43,304 nt of DNA from Dyella_B sp035690825. GTDB lineage: Bacteria > Pseudomonadota > Gammaproteobacteria > Xanthomonadales > Rhodanobacteraceae. This document shows, one piece after another, positions 1-7,326 of this stretch. The stretch lies in contig NZ_JBQCHP010000072.1 in assembly GCF_051954575.1 (NCBI RefSeq), positions 1-43,304 on the forward strand, written 5' to 3'. A program made the translations under genes and the position numbers. How positions within the stretch are numbered: the stretch's first letter is position 1; the number at the start of each line of letters is the position of its first letter. Below the pieces are notes generated by a model. The model made no database searches, was not told where the DNA came from, and worked only from the letters and a program-made list of their open reading frames with translations.

Positions 1-95
1 CAGCCCTGTCTGTCCGCATGCCGCAGGTACCCGTCTCGACGATGCGCCAGTCTGCCTTCGCCGATGGCCCTGTGGCCTGCGAACAGACAGGGCTG
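1..95. repeat. Long inverted repeat at the window edge
   Basis: The first 13 bases (CAGCCCTGTCTGT) are exactly the reverse complement of positions 83-95 (ACAGACAGGGCTG), with about 70 bases between them. The repeat may extend beyond the left edge. It could be a structured RNA end or a dispersed palindromic element. No reading frame with convincing protein character covers positions 1-352. The rest of this stretch (96-352) shows nothing else I can support apart from the ribosome binding site of the next gene. Confidence 0.5.
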
Positions 96-352
96 GTGAC
101 GACGGCGATACTTATTCAGTGTTGCCTTAAACGCAATCGGCCAATGCAGGCTCCATAGAACGACGCATTCATCACCAACATCGCCCGCTCCTGCACGCGC
201 CACGCACACCCTTTGCGCAAGCCCTTCACCTGACTGAATCCCTCAAGCTTCCACGTACGCCGCGCGTACGTGCCGTTCACGAGCGCACTGATCGAATCAC
301 CCTGCCGAACGCATCACCGCGCCAGGCCATTTCGATTTGCATGGAGGTTGTC

Positions 353-526
353 ATGCTCTACTGGGCCGCCGTATTTTTTGTCATCGCCATCATCGCCGCC
401 GTGTTCGGTTTCGGCGGCATCGCCGCCGGTGCGGCAGGTATCGCCAAGATACTGTTCGTGGTGTTCGTCATACTGTTCGTGTTGTCGCTGATCTTCGGCG
501 GCATACGCAGGGGACCGCGTCCGTAA
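353..526 (+). CDS. DUF1328 family small membrane protein
   Basis: This 57-aa hydrophobic protein begins MLYWAAVFFVIA and contains the FGFGGIAAGAAGIAKI core typical of the DUF1328 (YtjA-like) family, with two predicted membrane-spanning helices (about residues 3-25 and 29-50). An upstream in-frame ATG at 341 exists. I chose 353 because GGAGG at 343-347 sits at ideal distance and family members normally begin MLYW. Family members are small inner-membrane proteins of unknown function, often reported as stress-induced. The gene stands alone, with a convergent methyltransferase 60 bp downstream. The family call is firm; no function can be given. Confidence 0.9.
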   Translation: MLYWAAVFFVIAIIAAVFGFGGIAAGAAGIAKILFVVFVILFVLSLIFGGIRRGPRP

Positions 527-587
527 GAACGCAGCCCTTCGCCACAGCTCAAACCTGCCGCAGCACCAGCCGGTGCTGCGGCATTTT

Positions 588-1424
588 TCAATCCGCGGGG
601 ATGCTTTGAAACAAAACCGTCCGCTGCGCATCGCATGCGCCAGCTGGCTTCAGCCATGCTTCCTCGGCGACCACCGTCGTGCATGGGCCCAACGTGCAAA
701 GGCGAATGACGCGTCCAGCCGCTTCGCGCCTGAGCGCATCCAGCACCGTGCGCAGGATGCCGCCGGTAAACGGCGTGTACAGATAGAACACGGTGCCGCC
801 CGCAATATCGGCCTCGCGCACGTCCTGCGCGAAGAACTGCGCGTTGTGTACCTGCAACGCCTGCCCGCATTGACGGGCGCTCGCGACGTAGCTCGCTTGC
901 AGCTCGATACCGACGCAGCGCGCATCGGTGCAAATGGCAGTGAGCAACGTGACGTGGCCGAGGCCAGCGCCCAGGTCCATCACCACATCGGCCTGCGTCG
1001 GCGATGCCTGTTCGATGAAATCGAAAATATGCCTTGCCGGCGTGGGTTGGTAGAACACCATCTCGGGCCCAAGCTCGATCGCATCCGACGGTTCCTGCAA
1101 ATCCAGCACGCCACTGATGAGCGCATCGAGCGGACCGTAGCCCTTGCCGTTGTCGCTACTGCGCAGCGAAGCGGCCCATGCACGCAATGATCCGGCGCCT
1201 TTGCCGCGCCGGATATCCTCGCGCAGTGTTTGGAAGAGCTGCTGGTTGATCGCCTCCAGCTCGGCCAGCAAGGCTTCACCGTGGGTGGACGACGGCAACA
1301 GGCCATGCACAAGCGCGCTTTCCAGTTGATCCAATACTTCGATGCGCCGCCCCAGTTGCTGCGGGTCGCGCAAGGATCGATCCTGTAGCCATGCGTCGAG
1401 TCGCGCGTTCCAGCCTTGGGTCAT
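588..1424 (-). CDS. Class I SAM-dependent methyltransferase
   Basis: This 278-aa cytoplasmic protein has a helical N-terminal region (about 1-115) and a Rossmann-type methyltransferase domain. Motif I reads VVMDLGAGLGHV around residues 146-157, followed by an acidic motif II region (CVGIEL) and a motif IV-like stretch (VFYLYTPFTGG). This layout resembles DOT1/histone-methylation-type folds found in some bacterial proteins, but the substrate cannot be read from the sequence. It starts at ATG 1424 and diverges from the GNAT gene, whose start lies 37 bases away, so the two probably share one control region. The methyltransferase fold is well supported; the substrate is unknown. Confidence 0.8.
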   Translation of the reverse strand: MTQGWNARLDAWLQDRSLRDPQQLGRRIEVLDQLESALVHGLLPSSTHGEALLAELEAINQQLFQTLREDIRRGKGAGSLRAWAASLRSSDNGKGYGPLDALISGVLDLQEPSDAIELGPEMVFYQPTPARHIFDFIEQASPTQADVVMDLGAGLGHVTLLTAICTDARCVGIELQASYVASARQCGQALQVHNAQFFAQDVREADIAGGTVFYLYTPFTGGILRTVLDALRREAAGRVIRLCTLGPCTTVVAEEAWLKPAGACDAQRTVLFQSIPAD

Positions 1425-1460
1425 GATGTCTCAACGTTCTTTCGCAACAAGGAAAAAAGC

Positions 1461-1925
1461 ATGGGCCAACCGCTCACCGTCCGAACCCTGATGGAGACGG
1501 ATTTCGATGCCTGGCTGCCATTATGGGACGGTTACAACGCCTTCTACGGACGAACCGGCGCCACCGCCTTGCCGGCACAGATCACGCAGACGACATGGCG
1601 GCGCTTCTTCGACGCCTACGAACCCGTGCACGCGCTGGTGGCCGAACGCGATGGCGAACTGCTTGGCCTGGCGCATTATCTGTTTCATCGCAGCACTATC
1701 CAGTTGGCACCGAGCTGCTACCTGCAGGATCTTTTCACCCCGCCGTCCGCGCGCAGCATGGGCGTGGGTCGTGCATTGATCGAGGCGGTTTACCGGATTG
1801 CGGCGGACGCCGGCTGCCCGCGCGTGTACTGGCAGACGCACGAAACCAACACCACCGCGATGCGGCTTTACGACACGCTGGCGGAGAAGTCCGGCTTCGT
1901 CGTGTACCGCCATCTACTTCCCTGA
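1461..1925 (+). CDS. GNAT family N-acetyltransferase
   Basis: This 154-aa protein should transfer an acetyl group from acetyl-CoA to an amine. The acetyl-CoA binding motif A (SMGVGRALIEAVYRIA) is in the middle, followed by YWQTHETNTTAMRLYD, the usual motif B region. An in-frame start at 1416 exists, but ATG 1461 follows a purine-rich AAGGAAAAAAG and yields a normal GNAT N-terminus (MGQPLTVRTLMETD), so it is preferred. The gene ends in a 12-bp overlap with the convergent hydrolase on the other strand (stops at 1925 and 1914), so the 3' ends form an antisense pair. The acceptor substrate is unknown. Confidence 0.88.
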   Translation: MGQPLTVRTLMETDFDAWLPLWDGYNAFYGRTGATALPAQITQTTWRRFFDAYEPVHALVAERDGELLGLAHYLFHRSTIQLAPSCYLQDLFTPPSARSMGVGRALIEAVYRIAADAGCPRVYWQTHETNTTAMRLYDTLAEKSGFVVYRHLLP

Positions 1926-2804
1926 GATCGACGGCAAGCGCCGCAGCCATTCGGCAAGCTGCGCCAGCACCTGGTGCCGGCCGGTCTCGGCTTCGTTGAA
2001 GAGCTCGTGGAACAAGGTATCGAAGAAGCGGCTGGTGAGCTGGTGGGTGGCCCATGCACCGTTGGCGAAGTCGCGGCTGCCAGACGGATCCACCAGGCGA
2101 TCGCTGCCGGCCGCCAGCAACAAGCTGGGCACGCGCAGGCGCCATGCATCGGCGATGCTTGATGCACCGGCGCGAAAAATGAAGTCGGCCAGGCGCGGCG
2201 TGATCCAGCCGGTGCGCAAGGGATCGGTGCGGTACTCCTCCACCACACTTGTATCGTGCGACAGCGCTTCCACCGGCAGGCCGTTGCGCAATGGCAAGTT
2301 CGGCAATACGCGCGCCAGCACAGCCGCCAGCCGGCGCATCCAGGGCGGTTCGAACGAGCGCAAGGCCGGCGAAGAAAGCACCAGCCCCGAAGGTTCGACG
2401 CGCCCATCCAGCACCGCGCGCAGCGCGACCAGCCCGCCCATGCTGTGCCCGAGCAACAGCGGATGCCTGCCGGAGTGGATGGCGTAGTTTTCGTAGACGG
2501 CGGTGAGATCCTTCAGCAGGTCGTCGCTGTGCCGCAGGGCGCCGCGCCGGCCCGGCGTGCGGCCATGTCCGCGCTGGTCGTAGCTGCGAACGGTGTAGCC
2601 GTGGCTGACGAACCATTTGGCCAGTGCGTCGTAACGCCCGCTGTGTTCGCCCAGCCCGTGCACGATCAACACTGCGCTATGCGTGGCGCGGCCGGACCAG
2701 TCGCGCAAGAACAGCTGCTGGCCATCGGCCATGGTCAGCCATGTCGTACCGCCCCCGGTCATGGCATCTCCCGCCATCGACACGGGCGTCGCCTGTCGCC
2801 CCAT
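1914..2804 (-). CDS. Alpha/beta hydrolase, monoacylglycerol lipase/lysophospholipase type
   Basis: This 296-aa hydrolase has the oxyanion-loop motif VHGLGEHSGRY (about 48-58), the nucleophile elbow GHSMGG (Ser121), an acid region GSDRLVDP and a catalytic His in LFHELFNE. These are the hallmarks of the monoglyceride lipase/lysophospholipase L2 family (Hydrolase_4). The longer frame begins at 2867, but ATG 2804 is preceded by GGGGAGCGG at good spacing, so this start is used. No signal peptide is visible, so it is probably cytoplasmic or membrane-associated and acts on acylglycerols or lysophospholipids. It may be cotranscribed from the DUF4386 gene 79 bp upstream. Confidence 0.85.
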   Translation of the reverse strand: MGRQATPVSMAGDAMTGGGTTWLTMADGQQLFLRDWSGRATHSAVLIVHGLGEHSGRYDALAKWFVSHGYTVRSYDQRGHGRTPGRRGALRHSDDLLKDLTAVYENYAIHSGRHPLLLGHSMGGLVALRAVLDGRVEPSGLVLSSPALRSFEPPWMRRLAAVLARVLPNLPLRNGLPVEALSHDTSVVEEYRTDPLRTGWITPRLADFIFRAGASSIADAWRLRVPSLLLAAGSDRLVDPSGSRDFANGAWATHQLTSRFFDTLFHELFNEAETGRHQVLAQLAEWLRRLPSISGK

Positions 2805-2883
2805 AACCGCTCCCCCTGTTGGCTTGCGTACCTTACGCCTAGCATGGCTGGCGTGAGAACTCCCCACCGCAGGTACGCGCGCG

Positions 2884-3633
2884 TCATGGCGCCCACTGCG
2901 CCGTACGCGGGTCGGCCGCCCACGCGCGCCATGCCTGGACGTTCAAGCCGACGATGGCCAGCCATAGCGCCAGCGACGCTTCGCCCGGCAAGCAAGGAAA
3001 CAGCAGATACGGCAACAGCGATGCCTGCAGCGATGGCGCAATGAAACTGATCAAGCCATCAGCGAAATAGCAGAATCCGGAAACGCCCAGCAGCAGCCCG
3101 ATCAGGCGCGGCAGGAAACCGGAGCGGAAAATCAGGTAGCCGGCCAGCATTTCATCGACGCCATAGAACACGAACGAGATCAGCAATCCCGTGTCCTGCA
3201 ACTGCACCGAAAGATACGAAAGCGCCTGCAACTGCTGCGGATTGAATGCCGCCATCGCTCCGCTTTCGGCGGCGAGTTTCAGCGGCACGTAGGCATTGAC
3301 CATGTCGAGCGCTTCGATGGCCGTGCCGACCAACCCGCAAGCCATCGCCATGATCGCGACCACGCCATTGACGCGCCGGAACAGCATGAAGCTGATGACT
3401 TCGTCGGGCACGTTGCACAACAGCAGGATAATGTGCGCGGTAAATCCCATGCGGAACAGTGTTTCGTGCGCGGCGATGTTGTGCACCGTCGCCGCGGCGT
3501 CGCCCGGCACGATCAGCAGGCTGCGCACGTAGCCGATGTCGAATCCACCGGCCACGATCCCGATCAGGGAAACGATGCCGACGATTCTGGCCAGCACGAG
3601 CGGAGAGAACCGCTCCAGATCGGAATTCGACAT
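2884..3633 (-). CDS. DUF4386 family membrane protein
   Basis: This 249-aa integral membrane protein has about six hydrophobic segments. The layout matches DUF4386: an early ARIVGIVSLIGIVAGG helix, a conserved internal stretch (about residues 120-155) and a late FVFYGVDEMLAGYLIFRSGFLPR segment. Family members are inner-membrane proteins of unknown role. The gene lies between the hydrolase and a small lipoprotein gene on the same strand with an 81-bp gap upstream, so a loose operon is possible. The family assignment is good; no function is proposed. Confidence 0.82.
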   Translation of the reverse strand: MSNSDLERFSPLVLARIVGIVSLIGIVAGGFDIGYVRSLLIVPGDAAATVHNIAAHETLFRMGFTAHIILLLCNVPDEVISFMLFRRVNGVVAIMAMACGLVGTAIEALDMVNAYVPLKLAAESGAMAAFNPQQLQALSYLSVQLQDTGLLISFVFYGVDEMLAGYLIFRSGFLPRLIGLLLGVSGFCYFADGLISFIAPSLQASLLPYLLFPCLPGEASLALWLAIVGLNVQAWRAWAADPRTAQWAP

Positions 3634-3714
3634 GGCACTCCTGGCGAAAAGCCTTCCTGCCCTCCACCATGCGCCCGTCGGCGGGGATTTTCCCCGTGCC
3701 GGAAGTACTCCCGC

Positions 3715-4095
3715 TCAGTGCCGGGAATCGGCCTTGGGCAGTTGCAGTGCCAGGCCCTGGCCAAGCTCGTATCGGTCCACGCCGGCGGCCGCGGTTTCGC
3801 CGCGCTCGTGCACGCTCACGCGCCGGTCCTTGGTGATCACCCATAGGTCGGCATTGAGGCGATAGATAAGCTCCGCCTGGGTGCGTGCCGCCCGGTAGGC
3901 GCCGAGGCGCTTCTCCAGGTTGAACACGCGATCGACCACCATGCATTTGTCGCGCTCGCTGTAATGCTGTTGCAGCAGCGTCTGCACCCGGCTGGCGATG
4001 GCGTCCGGCGCCGTTACGTGAGTAGCGGCGCCGGACGCAAGCCGGCAGGCGCCAAGCATGCACATGATCACGACAAGGCGCGTGCCGGCGGTCAC
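3715..4095 (-). CDS. Small putative lipoprotein, unknown function
   Basis: This predicted 126-aa protein starts with GTG at 4095. The frame is open further upstream, but GGGAGGAG lies just before this GTG and the next gene's stop codon ends one base upstream, so translational coupling is likely. The N-terminus (MTAGTRLVVIMCMLGAC) is a hydrophobic signal with a lipobox-like L-G-A-C, suggesting an exported lipoprotein. The mature part has no domain I recognise. It contains KCMVVDRVFNLEKRLGAYRAARTQ, a likely helical segment. Linkage to the four-cysteine protein suggests a joint role, but none can be named. Confidence 0.65.
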   Translation of the reverse strand: MTAGTRLVVIMCMLGACRLASGAATHVTAPDAIASRVQTLLQQHYSERDKCMVVDRVFNLEKRLGAYRAARTQAELIYRLNADLWVITKDRRVSVHERGETAAAGVDRYELGQGLALQLPKADSRH

Positions 4096-4096
4096 A

Positions 4097-4240
4097 TTAC
4101 GCTCCTCCCTTGGTGTTGGCTTCGCGCAGTTTTTCCGCGCATTCCTCGCAGCACACTTCCACCACCCGACCACCGATGGTGACCTTGATGGCGTTCTCGT
4201 CCAGTGCGTAATCGCACGCGGCGCAGGTTTTCTCGCTCAT
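4097..4240 (-). CDS. 47-aa four-cysteine (TRASH/YHS-like) protein
   Basis: This short gene encodes MSEKTCAACDYALDENAIKV and continues to 47 residues. Cysteines occur as C6-x2-C9 and C30-C31-x2-C34, with the sequence VCCEECAEKLREAN near the end. This pattern resembles the compact metal-binding TRASH/YHS fold, where such cysteines bind zinc, copper or another soft metal. It has an excellent ribosome binding site (AAAGGAGA, seven bases before ATG), and its stop codon is one base from the GTG of the following lipoprotein gene. It is presumably cytoplasmic, because it has no signal peptide. The gene is strongly supported by RBS, codon use and coupling; the metal-binding role is inferred. Confidence 0.8.
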   Translation of the reverse strand: MSEKTCAACDYALDENAIKVTIGGRVVEVCCEECAEKLREANTKGGA

Positions 4241-4316
4241 GGGATGTCTCCTTTGGTAACCCGTCAACGGGCACCATCAGGAGACCATTCGCAGCCGGGC
4301 TGCGCTGTCGAATTCT

Positions 4317-5150
4317 TTAGGTGTTTGCTTGCGAGGAGCGACGAAACTCGGCCGGCGAGCGTCCGTAGGCCTGGCGGAAGGCGCTGGTGAAATGGCTGTG
4401 GCTGGAAAAGCCCAGCTCAGCCGCCAGGGCCGAGAGATCGTCGTACTGCGCGATGGCATCGAGCGCTCGCGCCAGGCGCAATTGCAACTGGTAGCGATAC
4501 AACGGCATCCCCTCGACCTGCCGGAACACCTGAGTGAGATACACCGGCGAGCTGCCGATTTCCTTGCCGATCTCGGCCAGCGTCCAGCGCCGCGACAGAT
4601 CGCTGGACAGCAACACCTTCACGCGATCGGCCAGCCGCTGGCGCGCATGCGTGGAGGCCGGTTGCCTGGACGTGCGCGGCCCCAGGCTGCGGCATACCAA
4701 GGTAAGCACCAGTGCCTCGGCTTCCAGCGGCTCGATACTGCCGTTGTCCAGGCTATGGCGCAGCAACGCCACCAGCGCCTGCGCGCGGGCGTCGATGCAA
4801 TGGGATTGCGTGCGAAAGGCAACGTCGCCCTGCCCCTGCAACAAGGCCTTCGGGGCCAGCTCGGCGAGCAGGCCCGGGGTCAGATCCAAAGACAGGCAGG
4901 AGTCGCCGCCATCCACCGGATGGCTGACCTGGTAGCCCTCCTGCGCGTTGAAAAACAGCACGTGGTTGGCGTCCGCCACGGCCTGGTCCGTACCCAGGTG
5001 GCGCATGTAGAGGCCACGATAGGGAAACACCAGTTGCGTGCTCGAGGCGCATTCTTCCGTACTGCGATGGCGGCAGGTGCCGCTGCAGTGGACGGTTCGC
5101 AGCGTCAACGATTCGGTCGACAGCAGCAGCTTGGACGTAAGCGTGGACAT
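4317..5150 (-). CDS. AraC family transcriptional regulator
   Basis: This 277-aa regulator has an N-terminal cupin-like sensing region (about 1-165) and a C-terminal AraC double helix-turn-helix (about 175-272). The latter includes WTLAEIGKEIGSSPVYLTQVFRQ as the first HTH and ALAAELGFSSHSHFTSAFRQAYGRSPAEF as the second; the F-S-S-H-S-H-F-T-S-A-F-R pattern is diagnostic. It is transcribed away from the PEP mutase-family gene and lies upstream of the four-cysteine protein on the same strand, so either could be a target. The 140-bp gap at 5151-5291 shows no obvious operator. The effector is unknown. Confidence 0.9.
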   Translation of the reverse strand: MSTLTSKLLLSTESLTLRTVHCSGTCRHRSTEECASSTQLVFPYRGLYMRHLGTDQAVADANHVLFFNAQEGYQVSHPVDGGDSCLSLDLTPGLLAELAPKALLQGQGDVAFRTQSHCIDARAQALVALLRHSLDNGSIEPLEAEALVLTLVCRSLGPRTSRQPASTHARQRLADRVKVLLSSDLSRRWTLAEIGKEIGSSPVYLTQVFRQVEGMPLYRYQLQLRLARALDAIAQYDDLSALAAELGFSSHSHFTSAFRQAYGRSPAEFRRSSQANT

Positions 5151-5312
5151 GGCGCGCTGGCGATGTCTTGGCGGAAGGTGCGCGCCAGCTTAGCAAGTCC
5201 GCTGTGGGAAGACCTGTGCCAGGACGATGGCTAAAGATTCTGACAGCGCGGCGGGGCCACCCAATGGTCTGCTTCACACACCCGGCGTCGGGTGAAAACA
5301 CAGGCCAGGATC

Positions 5313-6362
5313 ATGCACCGCGAACAGAGAATACGTGCCGAGCTTTTCCATCAACTGCATGCCGGCCCGGCGCCGCTGATGCTGCCCAATGCCTGGGATG
5401 CCGCCAGCGCCCGGGTGATCGAAAACGCAGGCGCCAAGGCGATTGCCACCACCAGCGCCGGCATGGCGTGGGCGCTGGGCTATCCCGATGGCGAGCAATC
5501 GCCGGTGCAGGAGCTGCTGGCGGCGTGCCGGCGCATCTGCCAGGTGGTCACCGCGCCGGTCAGCGTCGATATCGAGCGCGGCTATGGCCGCGATGCGCAA
5601 GACACCGGCGGCTTGGTCGGCGCGCTGATCCAGTTGGGCGTGGTGGGCATCAATATCGAAGACGGCACCGAGCCCGGCATGCAAACGCTGGCGCACCCGA
5701 GCGTACTGTGCAAGCGCATCGCCTGCGTGCGGGCTATCGCGCAACATCACGACTTGCCGTTTTTCATCAACGCGCGCATCGATACGTACCTGAGCAACCT
5801 GCCGCCGGAAGCGCGCCTGGAAGAAACCCGCAGGCGCGCACTGGCCTATGTCGACGCCGGCGCCGATGGCATCTTCGTTCCCGGCCTGGCCAATGCCGAT
5901 GAGATCGCAACGCTCGCGCGAGTGCTGCCGGTACCGCTCAACGTCTACGCGGGTTATCCCCGCGCACCCGAGTCGCATGCGCTTCAACAATTGGGCGTGC
6001 GACGCATCAGCCTGGGCTGCGGCCCGATGCAGGCCACGCTGGCGCATCTTGGCGCCATCGCAGCGGAGGCGCTCGATGACGGGCGTTACGAGACGATGGG
6101 CAAGCGCATGCTGACCCCGGCCGAAGCGAATGGATTGTTCCGTTCCGTCGCACATACGGCGGAGCAAACGCGCGATGTGCCTTATGTCGGCATGGGCGAT
6201 GGCCCGGTCGCCCAGCTAGTGGCCCGGCAGCGCCGCGCGCCGCTGCGCGAGATCGAATTGACCACGCGCAACAGCAACGCCACAGAACGCGCTCCGGCAT
6301 GGCGGCGCCTGGTCGCATCCATGTTCGGCGACCGCGCGACGGCGAAGGCTGGTAGCCCATGA
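5313..6362 (+). CDS. PEP mutase / isocitrate lyase family protein
   Basis: This approximately 349-aa protein belongs to the phosphoenolpyruvate mutase/isocitrate lyase TIM-barrel superfamily. It shows PNAWDAASARVIENAGAKAIATTS, the metal-site strand VSVDIERGYG, GVVGINIEDG and FINARIDTYL in the expected order. Family members form or cleave C-C or C-P bonds next to an enolpyruvate. The bacterial members most like this one are of uncharacterised substrate and often annotated oxaloacetate decarboxylase-like. About 100 residues beyond the barrel are poorly conserved in appearance. A GTG at 5292 in frame is an alternative start; ATG 5313 follows CCAGG. The stop overlaps the next start (ATGA), so the two are coupled. 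Confidence 0.85.
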   Translation: MHREQRIRAELFHQLHAGPAPLMLPNAWDAASARVIENAGAKAIATTSAGMAWALGYPDGEQSPVQELLAACRRICQVVTAPVSVDIERGYGRDAQDTGGLVGALIQLGVVGINIEDGTEPGMQTLAHPSVLCKRIACVRAIAQHHDLPFFINARIDTYLSNLPPEARLEETRRRALAYVDAGADGIFVPGLANADEIATLARVLPVPLNVYAGYPRAPESHALQQLGVRRISLGCGPMQATLAHLGAIAAEALDDGRYETMGKRMLTPAEANGLFRSVAHTAEQTRDVPYVGMGDGPVAQLVARQRRAPLREIELTTRNSNATERAPAWRRLVASMFGDRATAKAGSP

Positions 6363-7285
6363 TGCGCAAGCTTGCGCACGCGATGGCGTGGCTGGTGGTT
6401 GGGGCAGTGGCGCATGCAATGCCGGACACCGCTCGCCAATCGCTGGACGACGCATGGTGGACCGGCCCGATGATGGCCAATTCGGCCGCCGCCTTGCCGC
6501 AAGGCCATTTCCTGATTGAACCCTATCTGTACGACGTGCGTTCACCGCACATGGATAGCTTCGGTTCGCTCACCTACATGGAGTACGGCCTGACCAACCG
6601 GCTGATGGTCGGCATGATCCCGACCTTCGGCTACAACCGCACGGCAGATGGCCTGCACAGCAGCGGCATCGACAGCGGCGATCTGAGCGTGCTGGCGCAA
6701 TACAGCCTCAGGTCGTTCCACGAAGGCAGCGCCATGCCGGCGATGGCGTTGATGGTGCAGGAGACGCTTCCGACCGGCCGCTACGATCAACTCAATCATC
6801 CAGCCGTGGATGCGCAAGGCAGCGGCGCGTACACCACCACGGTGCAGATGAATACGCAAACCTATTTCTGGTTGCCGGATGGACGCATCCTGCGCATGCG
6901 TTTCAATGTGGGTGGTTCCATTTCGCGCACAACCCAAGTCAATGGACTCAGCGTTTACGGCACGCCCGCGGGTTTTCACGGCAGGGCCAGGCCGGGCAAC
7001 GCGCTAGGCGTCAATGCGGCATGGGAATACAGCATGACGCAGCACTGGGTACTGGCGTTGGATCTCTCGTATCGCTATGCGCGTGGCGCGCGAGTGGAAG
7101 GGGTTGCGAATGCGGTGCCGCTCGCCTACCGCTCACGCTCAAGCGCGTATTTCGGCTTCGCGCCCGCCATCGAATACAACTGGCGCAACAACCTCGGCGT
7201 GCTGGTCGGCGTGCGCGTATTCACCGGCGGCCACAATAGCCCAACCACAATCACACCGGCGATCGCGCTGAATTATGTGCATTGA
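6359..7285 (+). CDS. Outer-membrane beta-barrel protein (MetA-pathway phenol-degradation/transporter-like)
   Basis: This 308-aa protein starts at the ATGA overlap with the preceding gene. Residues 1-20 form a signal peptide (hydrophobic stretch ending AHA). The rest is rich in alternating aromatic strands typical of a beta-barrel (HFLIEPYLYDV, YGLTNRLMVGMIPTFGY, MVQETLPTGRYDQL, LVGVRVFTGG). The pattern is that of the 'phenol_MetA_deg'/transporter family of outer-membrane proteins, where the QETLPTGRY-like region is common. It could let a hydrophobic or organic substrate of the upstream enzyme cross the outer membrane, but that link is inferred from coupling alone. Confidence 0.75.
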   Translation: MMRKLAHAMAWLVVGAVAHAMPDTARQSLDDAWWTGPMMANSAAALPQGHFLIEPYLYDVRSPHMDSFGSLTYMEYGLTNRLMVGMIPTFGYNRTADGLHSSGIDSGDLSVLAQYSLRSFHEGSAMPAMALMVQETLPTGRYDQLNHPAVDAQGSGAYTTTVQMNTQTYFWLPDGRILRMRFNVGGSISRTTQVNGLSVYGTPAGFHGRARPGNALGVNAAWEYSMTQHWVLALDLSYRYARGARVEGVANAVPLAYRSRSSAYFGFAPAIEYNWRNNLGVLVGVRVFTGGHNSPTTITPAIALNYVH

Positions 7286-7326
7286 CGTCGCCCCGGCGTA
7301 AACCGGGGCGCAGCGCCGTTACGGCA

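Noticed and set aside
1..352. CRISPR or coding content at the left edge
   Set aside because: There is only one inverted repeat and no regularly spaced direct repeats or credible reading frame.
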